A DNA stretch of 64,000 nt from Gemmatimonadaceae bacterium (lineage in GTDB: Bacteria; Gemmatimonadota; Gemmatimonadetes; Gemmatimonadales; Gemmatimonadaceae), in contig DASYSS010000023.1 of the NCBI GenBank assembly GCA_036003045.1, positions 25,274-89,273 on the forward strand, written 5' to 3'. This document shows, piece by piece, positions 33,709 to 42,700 of this stretch; positions within the stretch are counted from its first letter, which is position 1; each line of letters starts with the position of its first letter. A program made the translations under genes and the position numbers. Under the pieces are notes generated by a model. It did not search any database and was not told where the DNA came from. It was given only the letters and a program-made list of their open reading frames with translations.

Positions 33709-36390
33709 TCACGAGGCCCTGAGGGCCGCGAGCGGATCGATGCGCACCGCGCGGCGGGCAGGAACGAGGCATGCCGCCAACGCGACGCCAAACAGCGCGA
33801 TAGTCGCGACGCCGAGCGCCGAAAGACTGTACGGTTGAATTCCGTACAGTTGTGAGCTGACCGCTCGCCCGGCGAGAAGGGCCAGCGGCACTCCGGCCGC
33901 GAGACCGATCGCGACGATCGCGAGAGACTGCCGCAGCACGAGGCCGACGACGGCGCTGGGACTTGCCCCCAACGCCACGCGGATCCCGATCTCTGTCGTC
34001 CGCGCCGCCACTTGATAGAGCATGACGCCGTACAACCCCACCGCTACGAGACTCAACGCAATAATGCCGAACAGCGTGGCGAGCGTCGCGGCGATTCGCT
34101 CGCGTGTGAGTGCGGCATCGATCGACGCGGCGAGGGAAGTCGGTTCCCCTCTGCCGATCCCCGGCGCGATCGCCGAGATGGTTCGCCCCGCCGACGCGGC
34201 GATTGTCGCGTCCACGCTCGAACGCATCACGAGCACGAGAAAAGGCCAATCGCCATCGTTGATTGGCACGAAATACATGGGGCGGGCCGGAGACCGTGCA
34301 TCGGCGAATTTGGCGGCGGCCACAACGCCGACGATTCGGTCTTCGGTGAACGTCGTATCTCCGTCGTCTGCGTCGCGGAATACTTGACCCACCGGATTGC
34401 GATCGCCAAAGAACTTCTTGACGAACAAATCGTTGACGACGACATCGCGAATCGCGCCGCGGGGCAGCGTGGCGACCGGGGGACCGATGTCGTGCCCCGT
34501 GAGCAGCGGCATGCCGAGGGACTCGAAGTAGTCCGGCGTCACGCCGACGAAGAGCGTGGACGCGCCGTCCGACGGCGCCTGAGCGCCCGGGACCGTGACA
34601 TTGTCCGTCATAGTCCGCCCGCCGTACACCGGAACGAGCGATGCAAACGCCGCCGTCCGAACCCCCGGGATACCGCGAATGCGTCGGAGCATTTCATTGG
34701 CCATCTGCGCCGTCATGGCTTGACGCGCATATGACGTAGCTCGTGTCTCCACGGTGATGGCCAATCGCTGGGCGGGTTCGAACCCGAGCTTCGTATCCTG
34801 CAGATTGCGGAGAGTCTGGACGAGCAGCGTCGCTCCGCTCACCAAAAGGACGGCCAGCGCCACCTGGAGCGCGACGAGTCCGCGATCGAGAACGCCGCGG
34901 CGGCCTGGTACGGCGCGACGCCCCGCTTGACTGAGCGGCGACAACAAGTCACCGCGCACGAGGTGCGCCGCCGGTGCGACGCCGAACGCAAGCGCTGACG
35001 CAACACTCACGACGGTCGTGAATAGGAAGACCGCCGGTCCCACGCTCGGCTGCACGACCATCGCCAGGTCGCCGACATGCTCGGCCGTCAGATACTTCGT
35101 GCCCCACCACGCGAGGAGGCCGCCGGCGGCGGCGCCAAGCAGAGAGAGCTGAAGGCTTTCGATCACGAGCTGGCCGGCGAGTCTCGCACGCGACGCGCCG
35201 AGCGCGAGTCGCATCGCCAACTCGCCGGTGCGCGCGCTCCCGCGTGCGAGCAGCAGATTCGCGACGTTGGCGCACGCGGCGAGAAGCAACAACCCAACCC
35301 CCGCCATCAGCGCCCAGAGGACGCGCCCGAACATTCCGCGCAGGTCCATCTTCGGATGCGGGATGCCGCGACTCACGTCATCGAGCACGAGCCGCGCGGC
35401 GACCACGGTTTGTCCTTTGGCCGGCGTGAAAAGCTGGCCCATCGCGCAACAGTGATCCCAGAGCGCGCGAAGCTGTCCCTGCGCGCCCTCGAGCGATTGT
35501 GATGCGCCGAGTCGCCCGAATACGGTGAGGCCTTGGCGACGGTCGTTCGCTCCGGCCAGCACGCCGAGTGTCGCCGCGGAGCGGTAAGGAATGAAGAGGG
35601 CCGCGAATGCCGGGAATCGCAGCCCGGCGAATCCGGATGGCGTCACGCCGATGACGGAGAAGCGTTGACCCGAGATCGTGATCGTCTTCCCGATCACGTT
35701 CGGATCGCCGTTCATGCGGCCGCGCCAAAACCTGTCCGTGAGGACGACGACCGGTGCCGCCGCCTCGTCGTCGGCGGGAGAGATCAGGCGCCCTCGCTCG
35801 GCACGCAGGCCCGTGACGCCGAAGTAGCGGCCATCGATGACGTCAGTCGACGCGTTCGCGCCGACGCCGTCGATCTCGACCGGCGCGAACGTCGAACCAA
35901 ACATGGCCAGCGAAACCGGTCCCGCCGCCAAGGCGTTGAACTCGGACCGCGAGAAGCGGTCGTCGACCCCGTCGGGGCCGAGGTCGCGCTTGAGGTGGAT
36001 GAGTTGACTCGCCGACGGGACGGGAACTCGAGCGAGTAGAAGACCGTCGAGGAGGCCGAACACGGCCGCGTTCGCGCCGATCCCCACGGCCAGCGACGTC
36101 ACCGCGACGAGGGTGAAGGCAGGCGAGTGTCGCAGTCCGCGCCACGAGTATCGCCAGTCTTGGAGGAACGCGTCGAGCCGGGGGGCGAGCCAAACGCCCC
36201 GCGCTTGCTCGCGCATCGAGGTCTCGTTTCCCATTGCGCGGCGGGCGGCGTCGCGCGCCGCGTCGGCGGTCAGGCCACGCCGTTCGAACTCGGCGGCCAC
36301 CAAGGCGCGATGCTGCGCGATCTCCTCGCGGAGGTCGTCCTGCTCGGCGCGGAATCGCAGCCAGTAGAGAACGCGGCGGAAAAAACGCAT
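33709..36390 (-). CDS. ADOP-type ABC permease (module D)
   Basis: This permease of about 893 residues has a prefix with EQDDLREEIAQHRALVAAEF, first helix FTLVAVTSLAVGIGANAAVF, a periplasmic domain, and helices with NVANLLLARGSARTGELAMR. The C-terminal copy reads LVAVGLYGVMLYQVAARTTE and IRVALGASPSAVV. ATG 36390 lies 13 bases after the padR stop. GTG 36402, one base after it, is an equally possible start. It converges with the carbonic anhydrase gene. Confidence 0.88.
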   Translation of the reverse strand: MRFFRRVLYWLRFRAEQDDLREEIAQHRALVAAEFERRGLTADAARDAARRAMGNETSMREQARGVWLAPRLDAFLQDWRYSWRGLRHSPAFTLVAVTSLAVGIGANAAVFGLLDGLLLARVPVPSASQLIHLKRDLGPDGVDDRFSRSEFNALAAGPVSLAMFGSTFAPVEIDGVGANASTDVIDGRYFGVTGLRAERGRLISPADDEAAAPVVVLTDRFWRGRMNGDPNVIGKTITISGQRFSVIGVTPSGFAGLRFPAFAALFIPYRSAATLGVLAGANDRRQGLTVFGRLGASQSLEGAQGQLRALWDHCCAMGQLFTPAKGQTVVAARLVLDDVSRGIPHPKMDLRGMFGRVLWALMAGVGLLLLAACANVANLLLARGSARTGELAMRLALGASRARLAGQLVIESLQLSLLGAAAGGLLAWWGTKYLTAEHVGDLAMVVQPSVGPAVFLFTTVVSVASALAFGVAPAAHLVRGDLLSPLSQAGRRAVPGRRGVLDRGLVALQVALAVLLVSGATLLVQTLRNLQDTKLGFEPAQRLAITVETRATSYARQAMTAQMANEMLRRIRGIPGVRTAAFASLVPVYGGRTMTDNVTVPGAQAPSDGASTLFVGVTPDYFESLGMPLLTGHDIGPPVATLPRGAIRDVVVNDLFVKKFFGDRNPVGQVFRDADDGDTTFTEDRIVGVVAAAKFADARSPARPMYFVPINDGDWPFLVLVMRSSVDATIAASAGRTISAIAPGIGRGEPTSLAASIDAALTRERIAATLATLFGIIALSLVAVGLYGVMLYQVAARTTEIGIRVALGASPSAVVGLVLRQSLAIVAIGLAAGVPLALLAGRAVSSQLYGIQPYSLSALGVATIALFGVALAACLVPARRAVRIDPLAALRAS

Positions 36391-36403
36391 CGGCGTGACC
36401 ACG

Positions 36404-36742
36404 CTAAGCGAAGCGGAGGACGGCGCGGATGGCGCCGACCATGCGCTCGAATTCATCCTGTTCGGCGACGAGCTGCTTCCGGCCGATGGCCGTCAGCGTA
36501 TAGAAGCGCGCCCGGCGGTTGTTCTCCGACGCGCCCCATTCGGCGCGCACGTATCCGTCGAGAAGCAGTCGCTGCAGGGCAGGGTAGAGCGAGCTCTCGC
36601 CGACTTGGAGGACGTCGTCGGAGACGGCCCGGAGCCGCTCGGCGATCCCGTATCCATGGAGGCTTCCGCCGCGCAGCGCGCGGAGAATGAGCAGGTCGAG
36701 CGTGCCGGGGAGCAACTCGGAGTTCTTGTCGCCGCGGGCCAT
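36404..36742 (-). CDS. PadR-family regulator (module D)
   Basis: This 112-residue PadR protein reads LLPGTLDLLILRALRGGSLH, GYGIAERLRAVSDDVLQVGE, SSLYPALQRLLLDGYVRAEW, then NNRRARFYTLTAIGRKQL. It is divergent from the CopD gene. The 139-base gap holds two near-identical dyads (36754-36774 and 36806-36824), which are the most convincing operators in the window. It likely represses its own operon and may also control the CopD-Rieske operon. Confidence 0.9.
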   Translation of the reverse strand: MARGDKNSELLPGTLDLLILRALRGGSLHGYGIAERLRAVSDDVLQVGESSLYPALQRLLLDGYVRAEWGASENNRRARFYTLTAIGRKQLVAEQDEFERMVGAIRAVLRFA

Positions 36743-36753
36743 GTCGCGTCCTC

Positions 36754-36774
36754 TCCCATCGATAGACGATGGGA
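36754..36774. promoter_or_regulatory. Candidate PadR operator, site 1
   Basis: TCCCATCG-ATAGA-CGATGGGA is a perfect 8-bp dyad with a 5-base centre, starting 12 bases upstream of the padR start. It recurs as site 2, centred 51 bases away, about five helical turns. Confidence 0.7.
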
Positions 36775-36805
36775 AGAATGTGGGGCGACCCGCGGCGCGT
36801 CAAGC

Positions 36806-36824
36806 CCCATCGATAAACGATGGG
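36806..36824. promoter_or_regulatory. Candidate PadR operator, site 2
   Basis: CCCATCG-ATAAA-CGATGGG is a perfect 7-bp dyad. It differs from site 1 only in one central base and the outermost pair. It lies on the CopD side of the divergent gap, so binding could affect both promoters. Confidence 0.7.
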
Positions 36825-36881
36825 AAGGGCGGAGGAGATTTTCGGCTCCCCGGCGGCCCCATCCTTGCTTAGGAGGCGACC

Positions 36882-37811
36882 ATGGCCCCAGAGCCGCTGA
36901 TTACCTGGTCCGAGCCGGTCCAGCAGCTGGTGGCGTTCGTGGGATCGTTCCTCGCCGCGGGCGCGGTTGGGTTTCGGTACACGGCCGCGCGCGCGTTGCG
37001 CCTCGCGCCGGGCGAAAAGGAATTCTTCGACTCGTCGCTGCGACGCGCCGGCGCCATCGGAATCGTTGGGGCGGCGGTCGGCCTGACCTTCGCGCTGATG
37101 GGACTTCCCGGACTGGCCGCTCGAGCGCACCGGAGCGTCGGTGAGTTGCTGACGTCCGACGCGAGCGCATTGCTCTCCGTGGTCTGCCCCGCGCTCATCC
37201 TCGCGGGGGTGGCGCTCGCGTCAGCGAGGGTTCGCCTGGGCTGGCCGCTCGCGGCGTTCGGACTGGTGGCGACCGCGCTGGCGCCGCTCGTCGCGGGACG
37301 ATGGGCGTCCGTAATCAACCCGATCCATCGTCTCGCCGCAGGTCTCTGGCTCGGGACGTTGTTCATCGTACTCACATGCGCACTGACCCCGCTTCTGCGT
37401 CGCGCGGAGCTCAGTGACCGACGCGGGGCGCTCGCCGCCGACATGGTCAATCGCTTTTCGCCGGTGGCGCTCTCGATGGGCGGGATCGTCGTTCTCTTCG
37501 GCGTCATCGCGGCGTGGCGCCACCTCCCCACGGTTCCCAGCCTCTGGGAAACCCCTTACGGCAGGACGCTGATCATCAAGTTGGTGTTCGTCGGGAGTGT
37601 CTTCCTGCTCGGCGCCTTCAATTGGCGACGCCAACGGCCGTCTCTCGGAACGGAGCCGGCGGCGTTCTCGATTCGCCGTTCGGCGGCGCTCGAGCTGTCC
37701 GTCGCCGCGATCGTTCTCATCGTCACGTCGATTTTGGTCAGCCTCCCGTCGCCCAAGCGAGCGCCACCGTCCCGACCGCCCTCGACCGCGGCACAGGCGC
37801 CCGGTTCATAG
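36882..37811 (+). CDS. CopD-family membrane protein
   Basis: This 309-residue protein has about eight membrane helices. The C-terminal part matches the CopD domain: INPIHRLAAGLWLGTLFIVL, MVNRFSPVALSMGGIVVLFG, and WETPYGRTLIIKLVFVGSVF followed by FNWRRQRP. CopD proteins are linked to copper uptake, and the fold is related to membrane cytochromes b. His in NPIHRLAAG is a conserved ligand candidate. AGGAGG precedes ATG 36882 at good distance. There is no CopC partner. Instead, a histidine-bearing membrane protein and a Rieske protein follow in the same direction. Confidence 0.82.
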   Translation: MAPEPLITWSEPVQQLVAFVGSFLAAGAVGFRYTAARALRLAPGEKEFFDSSLRRAGAIGIVGAAVGLTFALMGLPGLAARAHRSVGELLTSDASALLSVVCPALILAGVALASARVRLGWPLAAFGLVATALAPLVAGRWASVINPIHRLAAGLWLGTLFIVLTCALTPLLRRAELSDRRGALAADMVNRFSPVALSMGGIVVLFGVIAAWRHLPTVPSLWETPYGRTLIIKLVFVGSVFLLGAFNWRRQRPSLGTEPAAFSIRRSAALELSVAAIVLIVTSILVSLPSPKRAPPSRPPSTAAQAPGS

Positions 37812-37868
37812 AAAGCGCGGATCAGGGTTTGCTAGTGCACCAGTGTCCGTCTCACGGGTGGATTGATC

Positions 37869-38450
37869 ATGATTGCGATTCACGCGATGTTGCTGTGCGC
37901 CACGGCGGCCGGCTGGCCCTGTCACGGGCGCGCGATCCACATAGACACGGAGCCGCGCGCGCTGCTTCCGATCGACACGCCCACAGTGTCGCTGGACACG
38001 CCGATCACGCGACGACCGAAGGCGATTCAATACAGCGATTGGTACGCGCGGAGGCTGCTGGTGCATCGCATCGGGAGCTACACGATGCTTCCGCTTTTCG
38101 CCGCGGAGTGGTCGCTTGGGCAAAACCTTCTCCAGGATCAGGACCCGCCAAGTTGGATGCGGGGTACGCATCAGGGAGTGGCGGTGGCGATTGGCGCGCT
38201 GTTCACGGTGAACACGGTGACCGGCGCTTGGAATTTGTGGGATTCGCGGCACGATCCCGCGGGGAGAACGCGTCGATATCTCCACACGGCCGCGATGCTG
38301 GCATCGGACGCCGGGTTCATCTGGGCGGGGGCGGTTGGAGGAGACGCGAACCGATCGCGTGCCAACGCCGATCACCATCGCGCGATCGCGCTGACGTCGA
38401 TCGGTGTGAGCACGCTCGGCACCGTGATGATGTGGCTGTGGAAGGATTGA
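37869..38450 (+). CDS. Four-helix membrane protein with helix-borne histidines, possible b-type cytochrome
   Basis: This 193-residue protein has an N-terminal signal-like segment and about four hydrophobic segments. Histidines recur at their ends: LLVHRIGSYTMLPLF, GTHQGVAVAIGALF, YLHTAAMLASDAGF and DHHRAIALTSIGVS. This layout resembles membrane haem proteins of the cytochrome b561 type, but I cannot assign a family. It lies 57 bases after CopD and 31 before the Rieske gene, which supports a redox role by context. ATG 37869 is preferred over TTG 37863. Confidence 0.6.
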   Translation: MIAIHAMLLCATAAGWPCHGRAIHIDTEPRALLPIDTPTVSLDTPITRRPKAIQYSDWYARRLLVHRIGSYTMLPLFAAEWSLGQNLLQDQDPPSWMRGTHQGVAVAIGALFTVNTVTGAWNLWDSRHDPAGRTRRYLHTAAMLASDAGFIWAGAVGGDANRSRANADHHRAIALTSIGVSTLGTVMMWLWKD

Positions 38451-38481
38451 GAACTCTCACCTGGCAGCGTGGAGCAGTGTG

Positions 38482-38952
38482 ATGGATAGGCAGCGTGAGG
38501 GCCGGGCGGGTTGCCCGTGCATGGCGCGCCGGGCCGACGACATCGATCGGCGCGTGTTCCTCGCCCGAAGCGGAATGACGGCCATCGCGGCCGCTCTCGC
38601 GGCGTGCGGTCTCTCGAATACTCCGACGGCGCCCGGAAGCTTGTCGCAGCCGATCACGATCACGCTGTCGCAGCATCCGACGCTGGCCAACGTCGACGGC
38701 GTCGCATACGTCGATGCGAACGGAAACCCGCTCGCGATCGTTCGGACGAGCACATCGACGTTTGTCGCGTTGTCGCGAATCTGCCCGCACGCCGGGAGCA
38801 CCGTCAACACGGCGAGCTACGGGTTCTTGTGCCCGGGACACGGCGCGCAGTTCGATTTCTCGGGGCATTGGCTCGGTGGGCAACGCACGAGCAGCCTCAC
38901 GTCGTATCCGACACAGTACGACGCGGCGGCTGGAACCGTGATCGTCGGTTAG
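38482..38952 (+). CDS. Exported Rieske [2Fe-2S] protein
   Basis: This 156-residue protein binds a Rieske cluster through Cys101-x-His103 (ICPHAGS) and Cys117-x2-His120 (LCPGHGAQF). The N-terminus has a twin-arginine-type motif (DRRVFLARSG) and a lipobox (ALAACGLS), which predicts a folded, lipid-anchored periplasmic protein. The domain is of the arsenite-oxidase/bc1 type rather than an oxygenase ferredoxin. GTG 38479 is an alternative start. It is the last gene of the CopD operon and is followed by a strong hairpin. Confidence 0.9.
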   Translation: MDRQREGRAGCPCMARRADDIDRRVFLARSGMTAIAAALAACGLSNTPTAPGSLSQPITITLSQHPTLANVDGVAYVDANGNPLAIVRTSTSTFVALSRICPHAGSTVNTASYGFLCPGHGAQFDFSGHWLGGQRTSSLTSYPTQYDAAAGTVIVG

Positions 38953-38973
38953 CCCGTTCCCCGCCGCGCGAGC

Positions 38974-39005
38974 CCGCCGTTGCGCCACGGAGGACGCAAC
39001 GGCGG
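38974..39005. terminator. Hairpin between convergent Rieske and lipoprotein genes
   Basis: The arms CCGCCGTTGCG (38974-38984) and CGCAACGGCGG (38995-39005) pair perfectly around a 10-base loop. Only a short TT follows on the plus strand. The convergent position suggests shared termination. Confidence 0.7.
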
Positions 39006-39015
39006 TTGACCGACG

Positions 39016-39714
39016 TCAGCTCGCCACGAACGGGATCTGAGCCGTGCCGAGCACAGCACCCGATACCGCGTCGACGACGTCCACGTTGAGCGTCAACGTC
39101 TTCGCGCCGCGGCGGAATGCCTCGAAGTACACGAACCCCTCGGCGTGTCCGCCTGGGGCCATCACGCCCTCGGGCAGCGCGCGCTGCACCATCTCGGGGG
39201 TCGGCAGAGCAACGTTCACATATCGCGTATAGTACGGCCGATAGTAGGCCGGATCGTACGCGAACGCGCCATTGTACCGCGAGAAGCGCGGATACCAGCG
39301 CGACAAGTACGGCGCGACGGAGAACCGGCTGAATCCATAATACGGATTCTGAACCGTGTACGACTCGGACAACGTGCCGTCGATGTCGTACGGCGGCATC
39401 ACCGCGAAGCGGTTGCCCGCGTCATCCGTAAGCGAGATGTGATTGTAGCGAATGATGACCGGCCGAGTCCCGTTGTTCTGGAGCTCCACCAGCATCGGCG
39501 TGACCTTCGTGTCGAGATCGGCCGGCTCCCAGTGCCACGCTTTCGTGCGTGCGATCACCTGGACCGAGGCGATGGTCGCCGTGGCGCCTTCGCCTGTTCC
39601 CGAGACGCGCGTCGCTCCCGGCGCCGGACTCAACTCGGCGACCGTTCGCGTGCATCCCGAAGCCCACATCGCGCCGGCGGCCGCGCCGACGGCGAGGAAG
39701 ATTCTGGAATTCAT
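39016..39714 (-). CDS. Lipoprotein of unknown function
   Basis: This 232-residue protein has a lipoprotein signal (FLAVGAAAGAMWASGC, Cys21). The mature part has an immunoglobulin-like pattern: TPMLVELQNNGTRPVIIRYN, LTDDAGNRFAVMPP, and FVYFEAFRRGAKTLTLNVDV near the end. A Tyr-rich stretch (YPRFSRYNGAFAYDPAYYRP) separates them. ATG 39714 is supported by AAGGAGG upstream. The function is not recognised. Confidence 0.75.
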   Translation of the reverse strand: MNSRIFLAVGAAAGAMWASGCTRTVAELSPAPGATRVSGTGEGATATIASVQVIARTKAWHWEPADLDTKVTPMLVELQNNGTRPVIIRYNHISLTDDAGNRFAVMPPYDIDGTLSESYTVQNPYYGFSRFSVAPYLSRWYPRFSRYNGAFAYDPAYYRPYYTRYVNVALPTPEMVQRALPEGVMAPGGHAEGFVYFEAFRRGAKTLTLNVDVVDAVSGAVLGTAQIPFVAS

Positions 39715-39742
39715 ATGTACCTCCTTCAAACAGACAGGGTCA

Positions 39743-40098
39743 TCATTTCCTGCGCTTGCGACGTTTCGTCTTGTCCCTCCTGAGTTCGGTGGTGTCCTCC
39801 GGATGGGGCTGAGATGCCCCTCCGTGAATGTCGATCGTTGGCTCGCCGCCTGGCCCGGCTGTCGTGCCGCCCAGCAGTTGTCCGTCGCGATAGATCAGCT
39901 CGGATCCGCCCGAGTCTTCGAAGCCCGCCGCGCCGCGTTCTCCCTGGCCCCACGCCGCCGGCGTGCGGATCTCGAGGTGCTTGCCCTTCGGAATGCCGGC
40001 CGACATCGGATGGACGCCGGTCGGACCGACTTCGTCGCGTCGGCCGGCGCCGCCGCCGGGCAAGCCGCTTTCGCGGCGGGGGTCGCCGACGGTCTCAT
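39743..40098 (-). CDS. Small Gly-rich hypothetical protein, probably frameshifted near its start
   Basis: A minus-strand frame ending at 39743 has strongly biased codon use. It encodes GLPGGGAGRRDEVGPTGVHP, AAWGQGERGAAGFEDSGGSE, QLLGGTTAGPGGEPTIDIHG and a basic tail KTKRRKRRK. The in-frame ATG at 40006 has no ribosome site and would cut into this pattern. ATG 40098, with GAGAG upstream, begins in another frame. One extra base in the C5 tract (plus-strand G5, 40078-40082) would join them into a protein of about 118 residues. This could be an indel or a chance alignment of frames. Confidence 0.42.
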
Positions 40099-40325
40099 GA
40101 GTATTCTCTCGAGACGTCTGACGGGGCCGATTGCTCCGGTGGCTCTTGCTTCCCCGGCTGCGGCTGCCGTGACTTCTGCTGCGCACGCTTCCTCCTTGGC
40201 ACCCAGTGGAAATCATGGGGAGGCGCCACTGGCCGAAGGCCGCAGACTTCGGGCCCGCGGTCATACGAATTGGGGTCGAACGGACCAATTTTTCACGCAT
40301 CCGGCGACACGATGCCGGCGCGAGA

Positions 40326-42542
40326 TCAAGGCAAACGCATCCGTCGCAACAGTGCTTGAAATCGCGGGTGCGACCGCAGCCCAGCGAACAGAAACGATCC
40401 CTTGATGCCATACGCCGCCCCGCTTCGCGCGGCGACCGCCTGCTCGAGCAACTCGATCGCCCGGTCGGCCTCGCCGAGTCCCGTGTACACGTAGGCGAAC
40501 GTGTAGGGCGAGACGTACGACTTCGTCGCCCGTTCCTCGAGTCGCCGCAGCACGTCGCGCGCGCGATCGGTCTGGCCGGCGAGGCCGTAGGCTTCGCCGA
40601 GTTGCCCCAACCAGAACGACGCGCCCTGAGAGATGGAAACGGCCTCTTCGAGCTCGGCCAATCCCTCTTGGCGAGAGCCGCCGAGGAAGAGGGCCCAGCC
40701 GAGCGTCGCGCGTGCACGATCGCCCGACGGATCCAGATCCACCGCGATTCGTGCGGCCGTCGTGGCCTGCTCGTACCGTCCGGCGCGCAGCAGCGTCGTT
40801 GCCATGTCCAGCCGGTGTGCGAGCGGGTCCAACTCCTGGGCCCGGGCCACGAGCGCCAGCGCGTCGTCGTATCGCTCGGTCGCGGCGCACAGGCGGCCGC
40901 ACAAGTCGTACGCGTCGGCGCCGCTGGGATTGAGGTCGATCGCCCGCTTGAACGACTCCTCGGCGCCGGCCCAATCCAGCTCACGCGTCATCTTGAGATG
41001 GCCGATCGTACAATGCGCTTCACTCGAGTCGGGGTCCAACGTCAATGCGCGATTGGCCGCGGCCGCGGCGTTCTCGAACGCGCGCTCGGGAATCATCGCG
41101 CCGATCTCGGCGAGCTCGATGTACGCGAGGGCCTTCGTGGCGTGCGCGAGCGCGAACGACGGATCGCGCGCGATTGCGCGATCGAAGAAATCGATGGCCG
41201 TCTCCATCCGCTCGGCAGTGTACTTGATGAGCGCCTGACGGCCGAACAGGAAGAGCTGATACGCCTGGATGTCGCGCGTCGGCTCTTTGCGGACCCGCGA
41301 TTCTTCGTCGCGGGTCAGCTCCGCCTCGAGCGCCGCCGCGATCTGCAACGCGACGTCGGTCTGAATGTCGAAGATGTCGACGAGCTTGCGATCGTACGTC
41401 TCCGCCCACAGGTGCCGGTCGGATTCGGCATCGATCAACTGCGCGACGATGCGCACCCGGTCGCCGGCGCGTCGTACGCTTCCTTCGAGCAGCGTCGTCG
41501 CGCCAAGCGTGGCCGCGATCTCGCTGAGGCTCTGCTCGCGCTTCTTGTACGGCATGACCGACGTCCGCGAGATCACCTTGAGCGACCGGATCTTCGAGAG
41601 GTGGGCGATCACGTCCTCGGTGATGCCGTCGGCGAAGTACTCGTTCTCGGGGTCGGCGCTGAAGTTGGAAAACGGGAGCACGGCGACGCTCTTCGACCGC
41701 CGCTCGCTGGGTGCGGTCAACGCGCGCGCGAAATCCGCGACCGACGCGAAGCGGGCCGCCGGCTCCTTGGCCAACGCTCGCTTGACGGCATCGTCGGCCG
41801 CGACGGGCACGGTCGAACCGAGCCGGCGCATCGACGGCGCCGTGTCCATGAGACGGCGCGCGATCATCGCTTGTGAGCTCGGCGCGGCGAAGGGCGGCTC
41901 GCCGACGAGCATTTCGTAGACGACGCAGGCGAGGCTGTATTGATCGCTTCTCGCGTCGCTGCCCTCATCGAGCAGCGCTTCGGGACTCATGTACGCGGGC
42001 GTGCCGACGATCAGGCCGGTGCCGGTGAGACGCCGGTCGGCGGCGGCGCTCGCGGCGAGGGCGATGCCGAAGTCGGCCACGATCGCTTGGCCCTCGAAGA
42101 TGAGAATGTTCTCGGGCTTGATGTCGCGATGAATCACGCCGCGCGCGTGCGCGTGCTCGAGCGCCTCGGACACGTCGCGCGCGATCGCGAGGGCGTCGGC
42201 GACCGGAAGGTGCCGCTCGCGCTCGAGCCGCTGCCGCAGCGATTCACCTCGCACGAACGGCATCACGTAAAACAGATGTCCACTCGCGGTGCCCGAATCG
42301 AAGAGGGGCATGATGTGCGGATGGCTGAGCCGGGCCGCGATTTCGATTTCGCGGAGGAATCGCTCCGGACCGACGGCGTGCGCGAGCTCGGGATCGAGCA
42401 CCTTGAGCGCGACCTGTCGTCCGTGACGCAAGTCGTCGGCGAGATACACCGTGGCCATGCCCCCGCGCCCGATCTCGCGCTCGATCCGGTATCGGCCGTC
42501 GACTGCGGCGCCGATTGCGTCGGCGGACGTGGATTCAGTCAC
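40326..42542 (-). CDS. Soluble serine/threonine kinase with TolB-like and TPR regions
   Basis: This 738-residue protein has a Hanks-type kinase domain at about residues 15-285: GRGGMATVYLADD, Lys47, HRDIKPENIL at 138 and DFG at 157-159. Next is a TolB/FlgO-like segment (SVAVLPFSNFSADPENEYFA, LEGSVRRAGDRVRIVAQLID) as in adenylate cyclase-type proteins. TPR repeats follow from about residue 410 to the end. No membrane segment is present, unlike the kinase at the left edge. GTG 42542 is chosen because family homology begins there. The frame is open to TTG 42641. It is divergent from the propeller gene at 42701. Confidence 0.9.
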   Translation of the reverse strand: MTESTSADAIGAAVDGRYRIEREIGRGGMATVYLADDLRHGRQVALKVLDPELAHAVGPERFLREIEIAARLSHPHIMPLFDSGTASGHLFYVMPFVRGESLRQRLERERHLPVADALAIARDVSEALEHAHARGVIHRDIKPENILIFEGQAIVADFGIALAASAAADRRLTGTGLIVGTPAYMSPEALLDEGSDARSDQYSLACVVYEMLVGEPPFAAPSSQAMIARRLMDTAPSMRRLGSTVPVAADDAVKRALAKEPAARFASVADFARALTAPSERRSKSVAVLPFSNFSADPENEYFADGITEDVIAHLSKIRSLKVISRTSVMPYKKREQSLSEIAATLGATTLLEGSVRRAGDRVRIVAQLIDAESDRHLWAETYDRKLVDIFDIQTDVALQIAAALEAELTRDEESRVRKEPTRDIQAYQLFLFGRQALIKYTAERMETAIDFFDRAIARDPSFALAHATKALAYIELAEIGAMIPERAFENAAAAANRALTLDPDSSEAHCTIGHLKMTRELDWAGAEESFKRAIDLNPSGADAYDLCGRLCAATERYDDALALVARAQELDPLAHRLDMATTLLRAGRYEQATTAARIAVDLDPSGDRARATLGWALFLGGSRQEGLAELEEAVSISQGASFWLGQLGEAYGLAGQTDRARDVLRRLEERATKSYVSPYTFAYVYTGLGEADRAIELLEQAVAARSGAAYGIKGSFLFAGLRSHPRFQALLRRMRLP

Positions 42543-42700
42543 GGTCTTCGATGCGGAGGCTTCGTGGGGATGCCGCGCGGGTGTCGCGGCGTCGTGTCGG
42601 GTCCGCGCATGCGAGTCGCGCAAATATGGAGAACCCTCCAATCGCTGTCACGGGGAGCGGCCGCGCCGGGGAATCGCTCTTGCCTTTCGAGAGGGCAGGT

